Source: Zoogloea sp.
Lineage (GTDB): Bacteria; Pseudomonadota; Gammaproteobacteria; Burkholderiales; Rhodocyclaceae
Assembly: GCA_016703645.1 (NCBI GenBank)
Contig: JADJBR010000009.1
Coordinates: 1,065,501 to 1,129,500 of the forward strand
Length of the DNA stretch: 64,000 nucleotides
Direction of reading: 5' to 3'
The position numbers were made by a program, and so were the translations under genes. A model generated the notes under the pieces. It saw nothing but the letters and a program-made list of their open reading frames with translations, did no database searches and was not told the origin of the DNA. Numbering within the stretch: position 1 is the first letter of the stretch; each line of letters begins with the position of its first letter. This document shows positions 55,252-64,000 of the stretch, one piece after another.

Positions 55252-57192
55252 TCAACCCCCCGCGGCTTCGATCTCCTCCGACAGCAGCAGCCACTGTTCC
55301 TCATGGGTATTGAGGCTGGCATCCACCTGGGCCAGTTCGCGTCCCAGTTCGGCGATCTTGTCGGCGGCGGGGTGGCCGGAGAGCTGGGCTTCGAGGGCGT
55401 GCTTGCGGGTCTGCACGTCGAGGATGGTCTGCTCCAGCTTGCCCAGATCGCGCTTGAGGCCCTTGAGCTTGTCGGGGCTGATGCGTGGGGCAGCAGGCGC
55501 GGGGGCGGGCGCCGGGGGGGCGGCCGGCTTGGGGCTCTTGAGGGCGGCCTTGAGGTCTTCCCGGGCGCGGCGGGCTTCTTCCAGCAGGTAGCGCTGGTAG
55601 TCGTCCAGGTCGCCGTCGAAGGGCTCGACGCCGCCGCGGGACACCAGCCAGAACTCGTCACACACCGAACGCAGCAGGGCGCGGTCGTGGGAGACCAGCA
55701 TCACCGTGCCCTCGAACTCGTTGAGGGCCATGGCCAGGGCTTCGCGGGTGGCCAGATCCAGGTGGTTGGTCGGCTCATCCATCAGCAGCAGGTTGGGGCG
55801 TTGCCACACCAGCATGCACAGCACCAGCCGGGCCTTTTCGCCGCCGCTCATGGTGCCGACGGCCTGCTTGACCATGTCGCCGCTGAAGTTGAAGGTGCCC
55901 AGGAAGGTGCGCAGATCCTGCTCGCGGCCGCTCTGGCCGGGGGGCAGGCCTTCGCGGGCCATGCGCACCATGTGTTCGAGGGGGTTGTCCTGGGGGCGTA
56001 GCACGTCCAGCTCCTGCTGGGCGAAGTAGCCGATGCGCAGGCCCTTGCCTTCGGTGACGATGCCGGCGGTGGGGGCCAGGTCGCGGGCCACCGTCTTCAC
56101 CAGCGTGGACTTGCCCTGGCCGTTGGCGCCGAGGATGCCGATGCGCTGGCCGGCCATCACCGATTTGTTCACCCCGCGCACGATCACCGTGGGCGGGGTG
56201 CCGGCCGGAGCGTCCTCCGCCGGCGGGTAGCCGAAGCAGGCGTCTTCCATGGCCAGCATGGGGTTGGGCAGGTTGAGGGGTTCCTTGAACTCGAAGGTGA
56301 AGTCGGCGCTGGCCAGCACCGGGGCCAGGCGGTCCATGCGGTCCAGGGCCTTGACCCGGCTCTGGGCCTGCTTGGCCTTGCTGGCCTTGGCCTTGAAGCG
56401 GGCGATGAACTTCTGCAGGTGGGCGATCTTGTCCTGCTGCTTGGCGTAGGCGTTCTGCTGCAGCTCCATCTGCATTGCGCGGGTGTCTTCGAAGGTGGAG
56501 TAGTTGCCGCCGTAGCGGGTCAGCTTGCCGGCGTCGATGTGCAGGGTGACGTTGGTGATGGCGTCAAGGAACTCCCGGTCGTGGCTGATCACCACCAGGG
56601 TGCCGGTGTAGCGCTTGAGCCAGGCCTCGAGCCACACCAGGGCGTCGAGATCCAGGTGGTTGGTGGGTTCGTCGAGGAGCAGCAGGTCGGACGGGCACAT
56701 CAGTGCCCGGGCCAGTTGCAGGCGCATGCGCCAGCCGCCGGAGAAGCTGTTCACCGGGTTGCATAGCTCGGTGGTCTTGAAGCCGAGGCCGAGGATCAGG
56801 GCCTGGGAGCGGGCCTGGGCATCATGGGCGCCGGCGTCGTGGAGGGCCATGTAGGCGTAGGCCATGCGCTCGCCGTCACCGCTGGCTTCGGCATCGTGCA
56901 CTTCCTGCTGGGCGGCAACGAGGGCGCTGTCGCCCTCGATGACGAAGTCGGTGGCCGACTGTTCGGTCTCCGGCATGTCCTGGGCCACCTGGGCCATGCG
57001 CCAGGCCGCGGGGATGTGGAAGTCACCCGCGTCTTCGTGCAGTGTGCCGTTGAGCAGGGCGAAGAGGGTGGATTTGCCGGCGCCGTTGCGCCCCACCAGG
57101 CCAACCTTCTCGCCGGGGTTGAGGGTGACGGAGGCGTTGTCGAGCAGCACCTTGGCGCTGCGGCGCAGGGTGACGCTCTTGAGGGTGATCAT
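55252..57192 (-). CDS. ABC-F family ATPase (YheS-like)
   Basis: The 646-residue soluble protein has two ABC domains and no membrane part. Walker A motifs are GLVGRNGAGKST (about residue 28) and GILGANGQGKST. Signatures are NSFSGGWRMRLQLA and GTMSGGEKARLVL. Walker B is LLLDEPTNHLDL and LLMDEPTNHLDL. A C-terminal extension (about 560-646) is an Ala/Pro linker plus coiled coil. ABC-F proteins bind the ribosomal E site; YheS-like members help stalled or slow translation. ATG 57192 with GGAG is chosen over the longer ORF. Confidence 0.93.
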   Translation of the reverse strand: MITLKSVTLRRSAKVLLDNASVTLNPGEKVGLVGRNGAGKSTLFALLNGTLHEDAGDFHIPAAWRMAQVAQDMPETEQSATDFVIEGDSALVAAQQEVHDAEASGDGERMAYAYMALHDAGAHDAQARSQALILGLGFKTTELCNPVNSFSGGWRMRLQLARALMCPSDLLLLDEPTNHLDLDALVWLEAWLKRYTGTLVVISHDREFLDAITNVTLHIDAGKLTRYGGNYSTFEDTRAMQMELQQNAYAKQQDKIAHLQKFIARFKAKASKAKQAQSRVKALDRMDRLAPVLASADFTFEFKEPLNLPNPMLAMEDACFGYPPAEDAPAGTPPTVIVRGVNKSVMAGQRIGILGANGQGKSTLVKTVARDLAPTAGIVTEGKGLRIGYFAQQELDVLRPQDNPLEHMVRMAREGLPPGQSGREQDLRTFLGTFNFSGDMVKQAVGTMSGGEKARLVLCMLVWQRPNLLLMDEPTNHLDLATREALAMALNEFEGTVMLVSHDRALLRSVCDEFWLVSRGGVEPFDGDLDDYQRYLLEEARRAREDLKAALKSPKPAAPPAPAPAPAAPRISPDKLKGLKRDLGKLEQTILDVQTRKHALEAQLSGHPAADKIAELGRELAQVDASLNTHEEQWLLLSEEIEAAGG

Positions 57193-57328
57193 GGGGTGAA
57201 GCTCCGTAAGGGGTTTGCTGCAGTGTGCGGCGGGCGGATAGGGGGAGGACGCGCGGGGAGGGCGTGGCGGAACTCGACCGAATCGGGATGGGCGCAAGGA
57301 TACGGGCTTTGGGCGCCGTCCGCACGGG

Positions 57329-57706
57329 TCACTCCGGGGTGTCGGGGCCGTCCAGCAGGCTCTCGCATTCGGCCATCAGGGCGCGGGCCAGGTCGGATTC
57401 GTAGTTGGGGTCGAGGGCTTCCATCATTTCGTGGACGGCGTACAGGCCGGCCTCCCGGGACAGGCTGCCGGCGATGCGCCGGGCCAGTTGGTCACTCAGG
57501 TCGGAAAGATGGCGGCGCTCGGCCAGGGGCAGGCTGCGCCGGGTGCGGCCCAGCCAGTCGGCGACGAGGGTGGCGCCCTGGGCCTCGGTGGGCCACTGGC
57601 CGTGCTCGTACCAGATGGACAGGCGTTCGGCGGCCAGGGCGAAGATCAGCGCGGCGCGGGTGCCACGGCCGTCGGCGGGGGGCGGAGGCGGGGTCTGGGG
57701 GATCAT
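57329..57706 (-). CDS. Hypothetical protein
   Basis: The 125-residue product has a Pro-rich N-terminus ([15 protein letters not shown]) and a largely helical, acidic body with [15 protein letters not shown] and [20 protein letters not shown]. No signal peptide or membrane segment is seen. I do not recognise the family. It lies 136 bp upstream of the ABC-F gene on the same strand. No good ribosome site precedes ATG 57706. Confidence 0.6.
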   Translation of the reverse strand: MIPQTPPPPPADGRGTRAALIFALAAERLSIWYEHGQWPTEAQGATLVADWLGRTRRSLPLAERRHLSDLSDQLARRIAGSLSREAGLYAVHEMMEALDPNYESDLARALMAECESLLDGPDTPE

Positions 57707-57835
57707 GGAAAGGCGGCTTTGCGGGGCTGCCTACCCTACCACGGACGGGCGTCCGGCATTTCCCTCCCCGTCGCAAAAGCTTATCCTTGCGCGCCTCGGC
57801 CGGCCCTTCGGCCTCCATTTCAGCAAGGAAACCCC

Positions 57836-58168
57836 ATGAGCAGCCTGCCCCCGTGCCCCCAGTGCAAGTCGGAATTCACCTACGAGGACGGCGACAACTT
57901 CGTGTGCCCCGAGTGTGCCCACGAGTGGCCCCGGGTGGCGGCCGCCGAGGAACAGAAGGTGGTGCGTGACGCCAACGGCAACGTGCTGCAGGACGGCGAC
58001 AGCGTGACCGTGATCAAGGATCTGAAGGTCAAGGGCTCATCGTCGGTGGTCAAGGTGGGCACCAAGGTCAAGAACATCCGCCTGGTGGACGGTGATCACG
58101 ACATCGATTGCAAGATCGATGGCTTTGGCGCCATGCAGCTCAAGTCGGAGTTCGTCAAGAAGGCTTGA
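57836..58168 (+). CDS. yjdM: PhnA/YjdM family zinc-ribbon protein
   Basis: The 110-residue protein has an N-terminal zinc ribbon ([12 protein letters not shown]...CPECAHEW) and a C-terminal SH3-like domain ([36 protein letters not shown]). This is the PhnA/YjdM family, historically linked to alkylphosphonate use but with unproven function. ATG 57836 has AAGGAA seven bases upstream; the longer ORF is not needed. It precedes a chemotaxis-like fragment. Confidence 0.93.
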   Translation: MSSLPPCPQCKSEFTYEDGDNFVCPECAHEWPRVAAAEEQKVVRDANGNVLQDGDSVTVIKDLKVKGSSSVVKVGTKVKNIRLVDGDHDIDCKIDGFGAMQLKSEFVKKA

Positions 58169-58192
58169 GCCTCGGCGGAGGCCACACTGCCC

Positions 58193-58219
58193 TAAAGCTT
58201 TTGGGCACCGTGCCGAAAA
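58193..58219 (+). promoter_or_regulatory. Predicted sigma28 (FliA)-like promoter
   Basis: TAAA (58193-58196), 15 bases, then GCCGAAAA (58212-58219) differ from the FliA consensus TAAA-N15-GCCGATAA at one base. It lies 34 bp before the ATG of the chemotaxis-like fragment, which has GGGAGA before its start. Confidence 0.55.
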
Positions 58220-58253
58220 CTCCCGGAAGCTCACTTCGAACCGGGAGACAGAT

Positions 58254-58700
58254 ATGACAGAAGCAGACGAACGTCGCGGTACCCGTGCCCACATGCCCGA
58301 TCTGGACTGGAGCCAGGTGCGGGAAACCGTGCTCATGCTCGAACTCGCCGTCGGCCAGATCGAGGCGGCCATGAAGGAGGGGGGCAGTTCGGTGGAGGTG
58401 CTCACCGACTCCTTCACGTCCATGGCCGGTTACATGCGCATGATGGGCGCCGCCCTGGAGCAGCTACCCGACACGCCGGCCACCGCCCAGCTCAAGGAAT
58501 CCCTGATCGGCCATGCCGGTGAGGTGGCCGGCCGCGTGCAGCGCTCCATCGTCGCCTTCCAGTTCTACGACAAGTTTTTCCGATCCCGCGCCTGCCACCG
58601 TCGAAGACCGTCCGGCCCCCGGGCGGTCCATCGGTGCGCCGCCCCGGCGCTTAACCTCCGAACGCTACTGCGCCGAAGACGGTGCCCTCTCCATGGGTGA
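58254..58700 (+). pseudogene. Chemotaxis-like helical protein, 3'-truncated
   Basis: From ATG 58254 (GGGAGA upstream) the first roughly 107 residues form a helical protein (PDLDWSQVRETVLMLELA, VLTDSFTSMAGYMRMM, GRVQRSIVAFQFYDK). It resembles CheZ-like or methyl-accepting-associated proteins whose relatives continue past QFYDK into a further helix. Here the similarity stops at about 58575. The frame then runs through foreign DNA in the wrong frame of a cupin gene to a stop at 58700, giving an Arg-rich tail. This is best explained by a deletion joining two genes. The N-terminal part may still be made from its sigma28-like promoter. Confidence 0.6.
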
Positions 58701-58923
58701 CTGGGCCTGCGAGCCGGGAGTCTGGCGCATCGCCTTCCATCCCGGTCGCCACGAATTCTTCCAGGTCATCAGCGGCCGTCTGCGCATCGTCGACACCGCC
58801 GGCCAGGCCCGGGAATTCGGCCCCGGCGACGCGGGCATCATTCCGGCGGGTTTTGCGGGCACCTTTGAAGTGCTGGAGTACGTCACCAAGCGCTACGTCA
58901 TGCTCGACCGGCCGGGCCTGTAG
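58576..58923 (+). pseudogene. Cupin (DUF861-like) protein, 5'-truncated
   Basis: From the deletion joint the next frame reads FSDPAPATVEDRPAPG and then a full cupin fold: MGDWACEPGVWRIAFHPG, EFFQVISGRLRIVDTAG, FGPGDAGIIPAGFAGTFEVL, ending at 58923. This matches small cupin_3 proteins of about 120 residues that lack only their first few residues here. No native start is left. ATG 58513 (inside the chemotaxis-like gene, in this frame) or ATG 58694 might allow translation. It is shown as a pseudogene because the native 5' end is missing. Confidence 0.6.
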
Positions 58924-58953
58924 GGCGCGGGCGACGGCCGTCGCCCGCAAAGC

Positions 58954-59757
58954 TCATGCGTCGGGCAGGGTATCCAGCCAGTCGCCCAGCGCGGCGGCGG
59001 CCTGCGGCCACTGGGGGTCCAGCATCAGCATGTGCCCCGCCCGGGGGATGACGACCTGACGGGCCTTCCACGGCAGGGCCGTGAAGAACAGCATCGAGGC
59101 CGGAAACACCGCATCCTCGCCACCCCCCATCACCAGCGCCGGGATGTCGGGGCGGCGTCCGGCGGGCATGAAGGGCAGGGCCACCATCTCGGCCACGGCA
59201 TGTTCCGATTCGGCCTGGATCATCGGCATGAACTGCAGAACGTCCCGGTGGGGCATGTCCGGTGAGAAATACACCTCCGCCATCACCCGCAGGCTGTGCT
59301 CGTCGGGGTGCCCGGCGATGACCTTGGGCAGCTCCGTGAAGAAATCCGGTTGCAGGAGCGCCAGGCGGCTGGCCGATCCGCCGGTGCCGGTGGGCGGCAC
59401 GGGGGCCAACAGGGCGACGCCGGCGGCGTGGGCCTTCGCCAGGTAGCGCTGGACCACCAGCGTGCCCATGGAGTGCCCGATGAGCACCGGTTCGGCCGGA
59501 AGCTCGGCAACGGCACGGGCCAGATCGTCGGCGTAGTCGGCCAGCCCGAAGCTATCGAGTACGTCACGCCCCTCGCTCTCCCCGTGGCCGGAAAGATCGA
59601 GGGCGAAACAGTCATAGCCCCGGGCATTGAAGTAGGGAATGAAGTTGAGCTGCCAGCCCGTGGCGTTGGTGTAGGCGCCATGGACGAACAACAGGGGCGG
59701 CCGTGCGGACGGCTTGCTGGCGGGGTGGCGGTGGAGCTTGAGCTGACGAGGGGGCAT
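58954..59757 (-). CDS. Alpha/beta hydrolase
   Basis: This 267-residue enzyme has an oxyanion/HG region LLFVHGAYTNATGWQ, a nucleophile elbow LIGHSMGTLV (Ser about 97), an acidic residue in VMGGGEDAVFPASML and a His in IPRAGHMLMLDP. The cap region is short and Pro/Phe-rich. No signal peptide from ATG 59757; the 66-residue upstream extension to 59955 lacks family resemblance. A divergent trmA starts 210 bp away. Substrate unknown (esterase, lipase or haloperoxidase-like). Confidence 0.9.
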   Translation of the reverse strand: MPPRQLKLHRHPASKPSARPPLLFVHGAYTNATGWQLNFIPYFNARGYDCFALDLSGHGESEGRDVLDSFGLADYADDLARAVAELPAEPVLIGHSMGTLVVQRYLAKAHAAGVALLAPVPPTGTGGSASRLALLQPDFFTELPKVIAGHPDEHSLRVMAEVYFSPDMPHRDVLQFMPMIQAESEHAVAEMVALPFMPAGRRPDIPALVMGGGEDAVFPASMLFFTALPWKARQVVIPRAGHMLMLDPQWPQAAAALGDWLDTLPDA

Positions 59758-59966
59758 GGCGGGTGTCGGGGCGAGTGAGGAGCGATTTGGAGCGATGCGT
59801 CGGACCCGGGGTTCCGGACTGCACCGCGGCAGATTCTGGCACGCAATGATGACACCGGGACACGGGGCCGCCGCGGTCTCCCCTGGCGTGGCCGACAGGC
59901 GTATATTCGGCCCTCCGTCGCGATCCCGTGGGGTCGCTCCGTACCGAACATCCACCGTACCACCCC

Positions 59967-61064
59967 ATGTCCCTGCCCCGTATCGATCCCGCCGACTACC
60001 CCAGCCAGCTTGCCGCCAAGGTGGAGAAATTCCGCCATGACTTCGCCGCCTTTGCCGCGCCCGAGCCGGTGGTCCATCAATCCGCGCCCCTGCACTACCG
60101 CCTGCGGGCCGAGTTCCGCATGTGGCACGAGGGCGAGCGGGTGGACTACGCCATGTTCGACAGCGCCGCGCCCAAGACGCCGGTGATCATCGAAGACTTT
60201 CCGGCCGTTGCCGAGCCCATCGCCCGGGCCATGCCCGCGCTGCGTGAGCGCCTGATGGCCAGCCCACCCCTCAAGCGCAAGCTCTTCCAGGTGGATTTCC
60301 TGGCCACCCTGAGCGGTCGGCTGATGATCACCCTGGTCTACCACCGCCCCCTCGACGAGAGCTGGGAGGCCGCCGCACGGGAGCTGGCCGCCGCCATGGA
60401 CATTGAGCTCATCGGGCGCAGCCGCAAGCAGAAGGTGGTCATCGGCCAGGACTGGTTGCTGGAGGAATTTGAACTCGATGGCCGCCCACTGCGCTACCAG
60501 CAGATCGAGGGCAGCTTCTCCCAACCCAATGGAGGCGTGAATCGGCAGATGCTCGGCTGGGCCTGTGCTCAGGTGGCCGGCGTGGGCGGCGACCTGCTGG
60601 AGCTGTATTGCGGCAACGGCAACTTCACCATCGCCCTGGCCCCCCAGTTCGGGCGGGTGCTGGCCACCGAGGTCAGCAAGTCATCGGTGCAGGCGGCCGA
60701 CTACAACCTGGAAGCCAACGGCGTCAGCAACGTGACCATGGTGCGCATGTCCAGCGACGAGATCAGTGACGCCCTCTCCGGTGGCCGGGAATACCGGCGC
60801 ATGCAGGGCGTGGATCTGGCCAGCTACAACTTCTCCACGCTCTTCGTTGACCCGCCGCGGATGGGTTTGGACGACGCCACGGTGGACATGGCCCGGCGCT
60901 TTCCCCACATCCTCTACATCTCCTGCAACCCGTCCACCCTGCGCGACAACGTGGCGGCCCTCCAGGCCACCCACGAGATCAAGGCGGCTGCCGTGTTCGA
61001 CCAGTTTCCCTACACCCCCCACCTGGAATGCGGCCTGCTGCTGAGTCGCCGGCCCGCCGCATGA
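59967..61064 (+). CDS. trmA: tRNA (uracil-54-C5)-methyltransferase TrmA
   Basis: The 365-residue protein is within the normal TrmA length. It methylates U54 in the T-loop of tRNA. The AdoMet motif is LLELYCGNGNFTIALAPQFG, the catalytic Cys is in HILYISCNPSTLRDN, and the C-terminal Glu is in YTPHLECGLLL. The N-terminal YRLRAEFRMWHEG stretch is typical of TrmA and separates it from RlmC/RlmD. ATG 59967 is chosen (MSLPRIDPADYPSQL). The stop overlaps the next gene's ATG. Confidence 0.95.
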   Translation: MSLPRIDPADYPSQLAAKVEKFRHDFAAFAAPEPVVHQSAPLHYRLRAEFRMWHEGERVDYAMFDSAAPKTPVIIEDFPAVAEPIARAMPALRERLMASPPLKRKLFQVDFLATLSGRLMITLVYHRPLDESWEAAARELAAAMDIELIGRSRKQKVVIGQDWLLEEFELDGRPLRYQQIEGSFSQPNGGVNRQMLGWACAQVAGVGGDLLELYCGNGNFTIALAPQFGRVLATEVSKSSVQAADYNLEANGVSNVTMVRMSSDEISDALSGGREYRRMQGVDLASYNFSTLFVDPPRMGLDDATVDMARRFPHILYISCNPSTLRDNVAALQATHEIKAAAVFDQFPYTPHLECGLLLSRRPAA

Positions 61065-61552
61065 TGCCCGCCGACAAGCCCGACGACGGCAGCCCGGTGG
61101 CGAAGGAAGACCGCTTGTGGCGCGACAACGGCTGGACCGCCCGCGTGATCAAGAACCAGGACGACGATGGCTGGGCGGTGGAAATGCTCAAGGACGGCGA
61201 ATCCGAACCGGCCCTGGTGGGGCCATGGACCATGGGGCGGGACAAAAAGAACCCCAAGCCCCTCGACGCCAGCGCCTTCCAGACCCTCGTCAAGACCGCC
61301 TCCGAAGTCCTGCGCCGGCATGAGCAGCACCTCCACGCCATGCTCCACAAACACATCACCGTCAGCACCGAGGGCGGCCCGGTGGAGGTTCAGCTCGACA
61401 TCGTCCCCGACGACTACGAACCCCATGCCATCCTCTCGGCCCGCGACTCCTTCGACGTCATACTGGCCGAAGTGCGCGTGACAGCGGCATTCCGGTTTGA
61501 CCGGCGCAGCGCCGCCGCCTGGGTGGAAAGCGGGTTTTTGCCGCCGGAGTGA
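61061..61552 (+). CDS. Hypothetical protein coupled to trmA
   Basis: The 163-residue protein starts at ATG 61061, overlapping the trmA stop (ATGA); a second ATG follows at 61064. It has a hydrophilic alpha/beta make-up (DNGWTARVIKNQDDDGWAVEM, RRHEQHLHAMLHKHITV) and no signal or membrane segment. Relatives appear in betaproteobacteria next to unrelated genes. I cannot assign a function. Confidence 0.78.
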   Translation: MMPADKPDDGSPVAKEDRLWRDNGWTARVIKNQDDDGWAVEMLKDGESEPALVGPWTMGRDKKNPKPLDASAFQTLVKTASEVLRRHEQHLHAMLHKHITVSTEGGPVEVQLDIVPDDYEPHAILSARDSFDVILAEVRVTAAFRFDRRSAAAWVESGFLPPE

Positions 61553-61630
61553 ACCCCAAGCGCATTCAGACAGGATAAGGTTGACCCCCTGACACCCCCC
61601 TCCGGGGGCGCAGTAGGAGATGCCAGATTC

Positions 61631-62769
<1,139 letters not shown>

Positions 62770-62791
<22 letters not shown>

Positions 62792-62892
62792 CGAGCGGTT
62801 CGAGTTCGGCACCCGGAAGCGCAACCGTAAAAGGCTAAGGCGCGCATCCCAGGGGCGAAATCGGGCCGCGCGGTAGATCGATTCAAACCCGC
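62770..62892. repeat. 123-bp imperfect palindrome (MITE-like), copy 2
   Basis: Related to 38070-38192: it begins AGAGGGCGTG, has GCGAGCGGTTCGAGTTCG, CGCATCCCAGGGGCGAAATC and GTAGAT in the same order as the reverse complement of copy 1, and is more diverged at its right end. It supplies the last codons and stop of the MASE2 diguanylate cyclase and ends beside the stop of the convergent cupin gene. Confidence 0.72.
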
Positions 62893-63219
62893 TCAGCGCA
62901 TGCCGCCGGCAGGCCCGAACATGGCCATCAGGGTCAGATCTTCCGTAATGTTGAAGAAGGAATGTTCCGTGGTCGCGCCCACAAACATCACCATCCCCGG
63001 CCCCACCTCCTGTTGCTGTCCGTCGATGCTCAGCACCGCGCGGCCTTCCAGCACCAGGTAGAGCTCATCCTCCAGGTGCGGTGCCTGCATGTCCTTGGCA
63101 CCGACAGGGAGGCGGTATAGCGCGCAGGACATCTGCGAGCTGCGCAGAAACTCGAAAATGGAAGGCTGATTACCGGCAACCTTGCTCTTGAGTTCATTGA
63201 GGTTGAAGATTTTCCACAC
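62893..63219 (-). CDS. Cupin-2 domain protein
   Basis: The 108-residue protein from GTG 63219 (the ORF could extend upstream, but similarity begins at VWKIFNLNEL). A single cupin barrel is seen: QAPHLEDELYLVLEGRAVLS, EVGPGMVMFVGATTEHSFFN. The first metal motif is HLEDELY with the second His in EHSF, so metal binding is possible. Cytoplasmic, function unknown. Convergent with the diguanylate cyclase. Confidence 0.85.
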   Translation of the reverse strand: MWKIFNLNELKSKVAGNQPSIFEFLRSSQMSCALYRLPVGAKDMQAPHLEDELYLVLEGRAVLSIDGQQQEVGPGMVMFVGATTEHSFFNITEDLTLMAMFGPAGGMR

Positions 63220-63396
63220 GATGGATGACCCCAAGGAAAGTAGGTTTTTGATGGACAGGTCGATAGTGCCAGAGGAATCCCAGCGGTCAAGCATTTCCTC
63301 CACGCCCGGCGCTCCGCCGCAAACCGCCTGCCGTGGCAGAACGGCCCTCAGGCAAGGGGTTTCACCTTTCGGCGCCTCGTGGCAGGGCAGGGGGGC

Positions 63397-63810
63397 ATGA
63401 AGCTCGCCAGTCTCGATACGGCCCGGCCCGGCGGCACCCTGCTGGTGGTCAGCGCGGACCTGAGCCTGTGCCAGACAGTCGGCGGCATCGCAGCGACCCT
63501 GGCCCAGGCCCTCGCCGACTGGGACCGGGTTGTTCCACAGCTCGGCGAGGTTTACGCCGCCCTGTCGGCAGGGCACGCCCGCCATGCCCGACCCTTCACC
63601 GCCCGGGAATGCCTTCCCCTGGCCGACGAAGCGTGGTGGGTAGCCTTTCACCCGCCCGGCACCCCCTGTCTGGTTGCCGCGCCCGGCGATTGCATCGCCA
63701 TGTCCCCCGAAACCCTGCCGGCAGAGCTGAGGGAATGGCTGGAAGCCGAGATCAGGGCTCAGCCTTGCCTGGCAGGGCCTGTCGCCCTCGTGACCGGATG
63801 CCGGACTTGA
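63397..63810 (+). CDS. Fumarylacetoacetate hydrolase N-terminal domain fragment
   Basis: This 137-residue protein from ATG 63397 (GGGGG upstream) has a first part of about 75 residues that matches the FAA_hydrolase_N_2 domain (MKLASLDTARPGGTLLVVSADLS, IAATLAQALADWDRVVPQLG, VYAALSAGHARHARPF). Full-length relatives continue with a catalytic domain of about 250 residues. Here a different short tail follows to the stop. It is either a decayed gene or a stand-alone domain. No catalytic metal-site residues are present. Confidence 0.6.
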   Translation: MKLASLDTARPGGTLLVVSADLSLCQTVGGIAATLAQALADWDRVVPQLGEVYAALSAGHARHARPFTARECLPLADEAWWVAFHPPGTPCLVAAPGDCIAMSPETLPAELREWLEAEIRAQPCLAGPVALVTGCRT

Positions 63811-63896
63811 GTTGATAGCTGATATTTTGCACAGTTGTTCCGTCGGGCTCCAGACTCAACTGCCTCCCACTTCGATTCCAGACACCTTGCAACGCC

Positions 63897-64000
63897 ATGC
63901 CCATGAATCGTCAGACAAGCTTCGAATTTCCCGTCGACGGGGCTGCCTTTCCGGCGCCTGCGGTGCGTGCGGCGCACCGTCGCCGGCTTGTGGTGCCGGA
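63897..64000 (+). CDS. Start of an unidentified gene, truncated by the window end
   Basis: An open frame from ATG 63897 (or 63903) runs off the window: it encodes MPMNRQTSFEFPVDGAA and a following Arg-rich stretch. No good ribosome site is visible, and too little is present to judge. It is listed only because the frame is open at the edge. Confidence 0.25.
   Translation, partial: MPMNRQTSFEFPVDGAAFPAPAVRAAHRRRLVVP

Overview
The window is GC-rich, densely coded DNA from a denitrifying betaproteobacterium. The order Rhodocyclales (Azospira, Thauera or Dechloromonas-like) is the best guess. This rests on cytochrome cd1 nitrite reductase (nirS) with a nirC-F-DL-G-H heme d1 set, the yqjD/yqjE/yqjK trio, many c-di-GMP and hybrid-kinase proteins, and small dispersed palindromic repeats. 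No marker here fixes the genus.

Layout. 0-1.7 kb: end of an exopolysaccharide polymerase/ligase and a secreted beta-helix protein. 1.75-8.7 kb: a three-gene minus-strand amidoligase operon (transglutaminase-DUF2126, circularly permuted ATP-grasp-Alpha-E, transglutaminase) behind what looks like a sigma54 promoter with NtrC sites. 9.0-12.2 kb: SUMT (probably NirE) divergent from nirS and a cytochrome c551, with an FNR/DNR-type box between them. 12.2-14.5 kb: nested repeats interrupted by a frameshifted IS1111-group element. 14.6-16.1 kb: hpt and yqjK/E/D. 16.2-22.6 kb: a TetR-controlled RND efflux operon. 22.8-24.2 kb: a PEBP-like protein and an AraC regulator. 24.3-28.3 kb: porin, phosphate-binding-like protein and GGDEF/EAL protein behind an exact match to the sigma28 (FliA) consensus. 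28.5-34.7 kb: Spy-like protein, response regulator, a sensor kinase with a fused solute-binding domain, an AraC regulator, an FHA/degenerate cyclase protein and a hypothetical protein. 35.0-38.0 kb: katG and pdxH. 38.1-47.2 kb: TonB receptor, YfiR, hybrid kinase and REC-REC-PAS-PAS-GGDEF-EAL operon. 47.3-50.5 kb: retropepsin-like protein, aminotransferase and MarR regulator. 50.6-54.3 kb: nirC-F-DL-G-H with its own FNR box. 54.3-64 kb: orphan antitoxin, ABC-F, PhnA/YjdM, a deletion chimera of a chemotaxis-like and a cupin gene, hydrolase, TrmA, MASE2 diguanylate cyclase, cupin and a fumarylacetoacetase N-domain fragment.

How the genes work together. Denitrification is split into two FNR-type units 39 kb apart; nirJ and nirN are not in the window. 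At least three loci make or break c-di-GMP, and one of them looks tied to flagellar gene expression. The amidoligase operon looks nitrogen-regulated, which suggests a role in making or breaking a nitrogen-rich peptide or amide. The strongest leads are promoter motifs that link poorly understood operons to known regulons, and small repeats that have reshaped gene ends: NirG's N-terminus, two GGDEF stop codons and the IS target hairpin.
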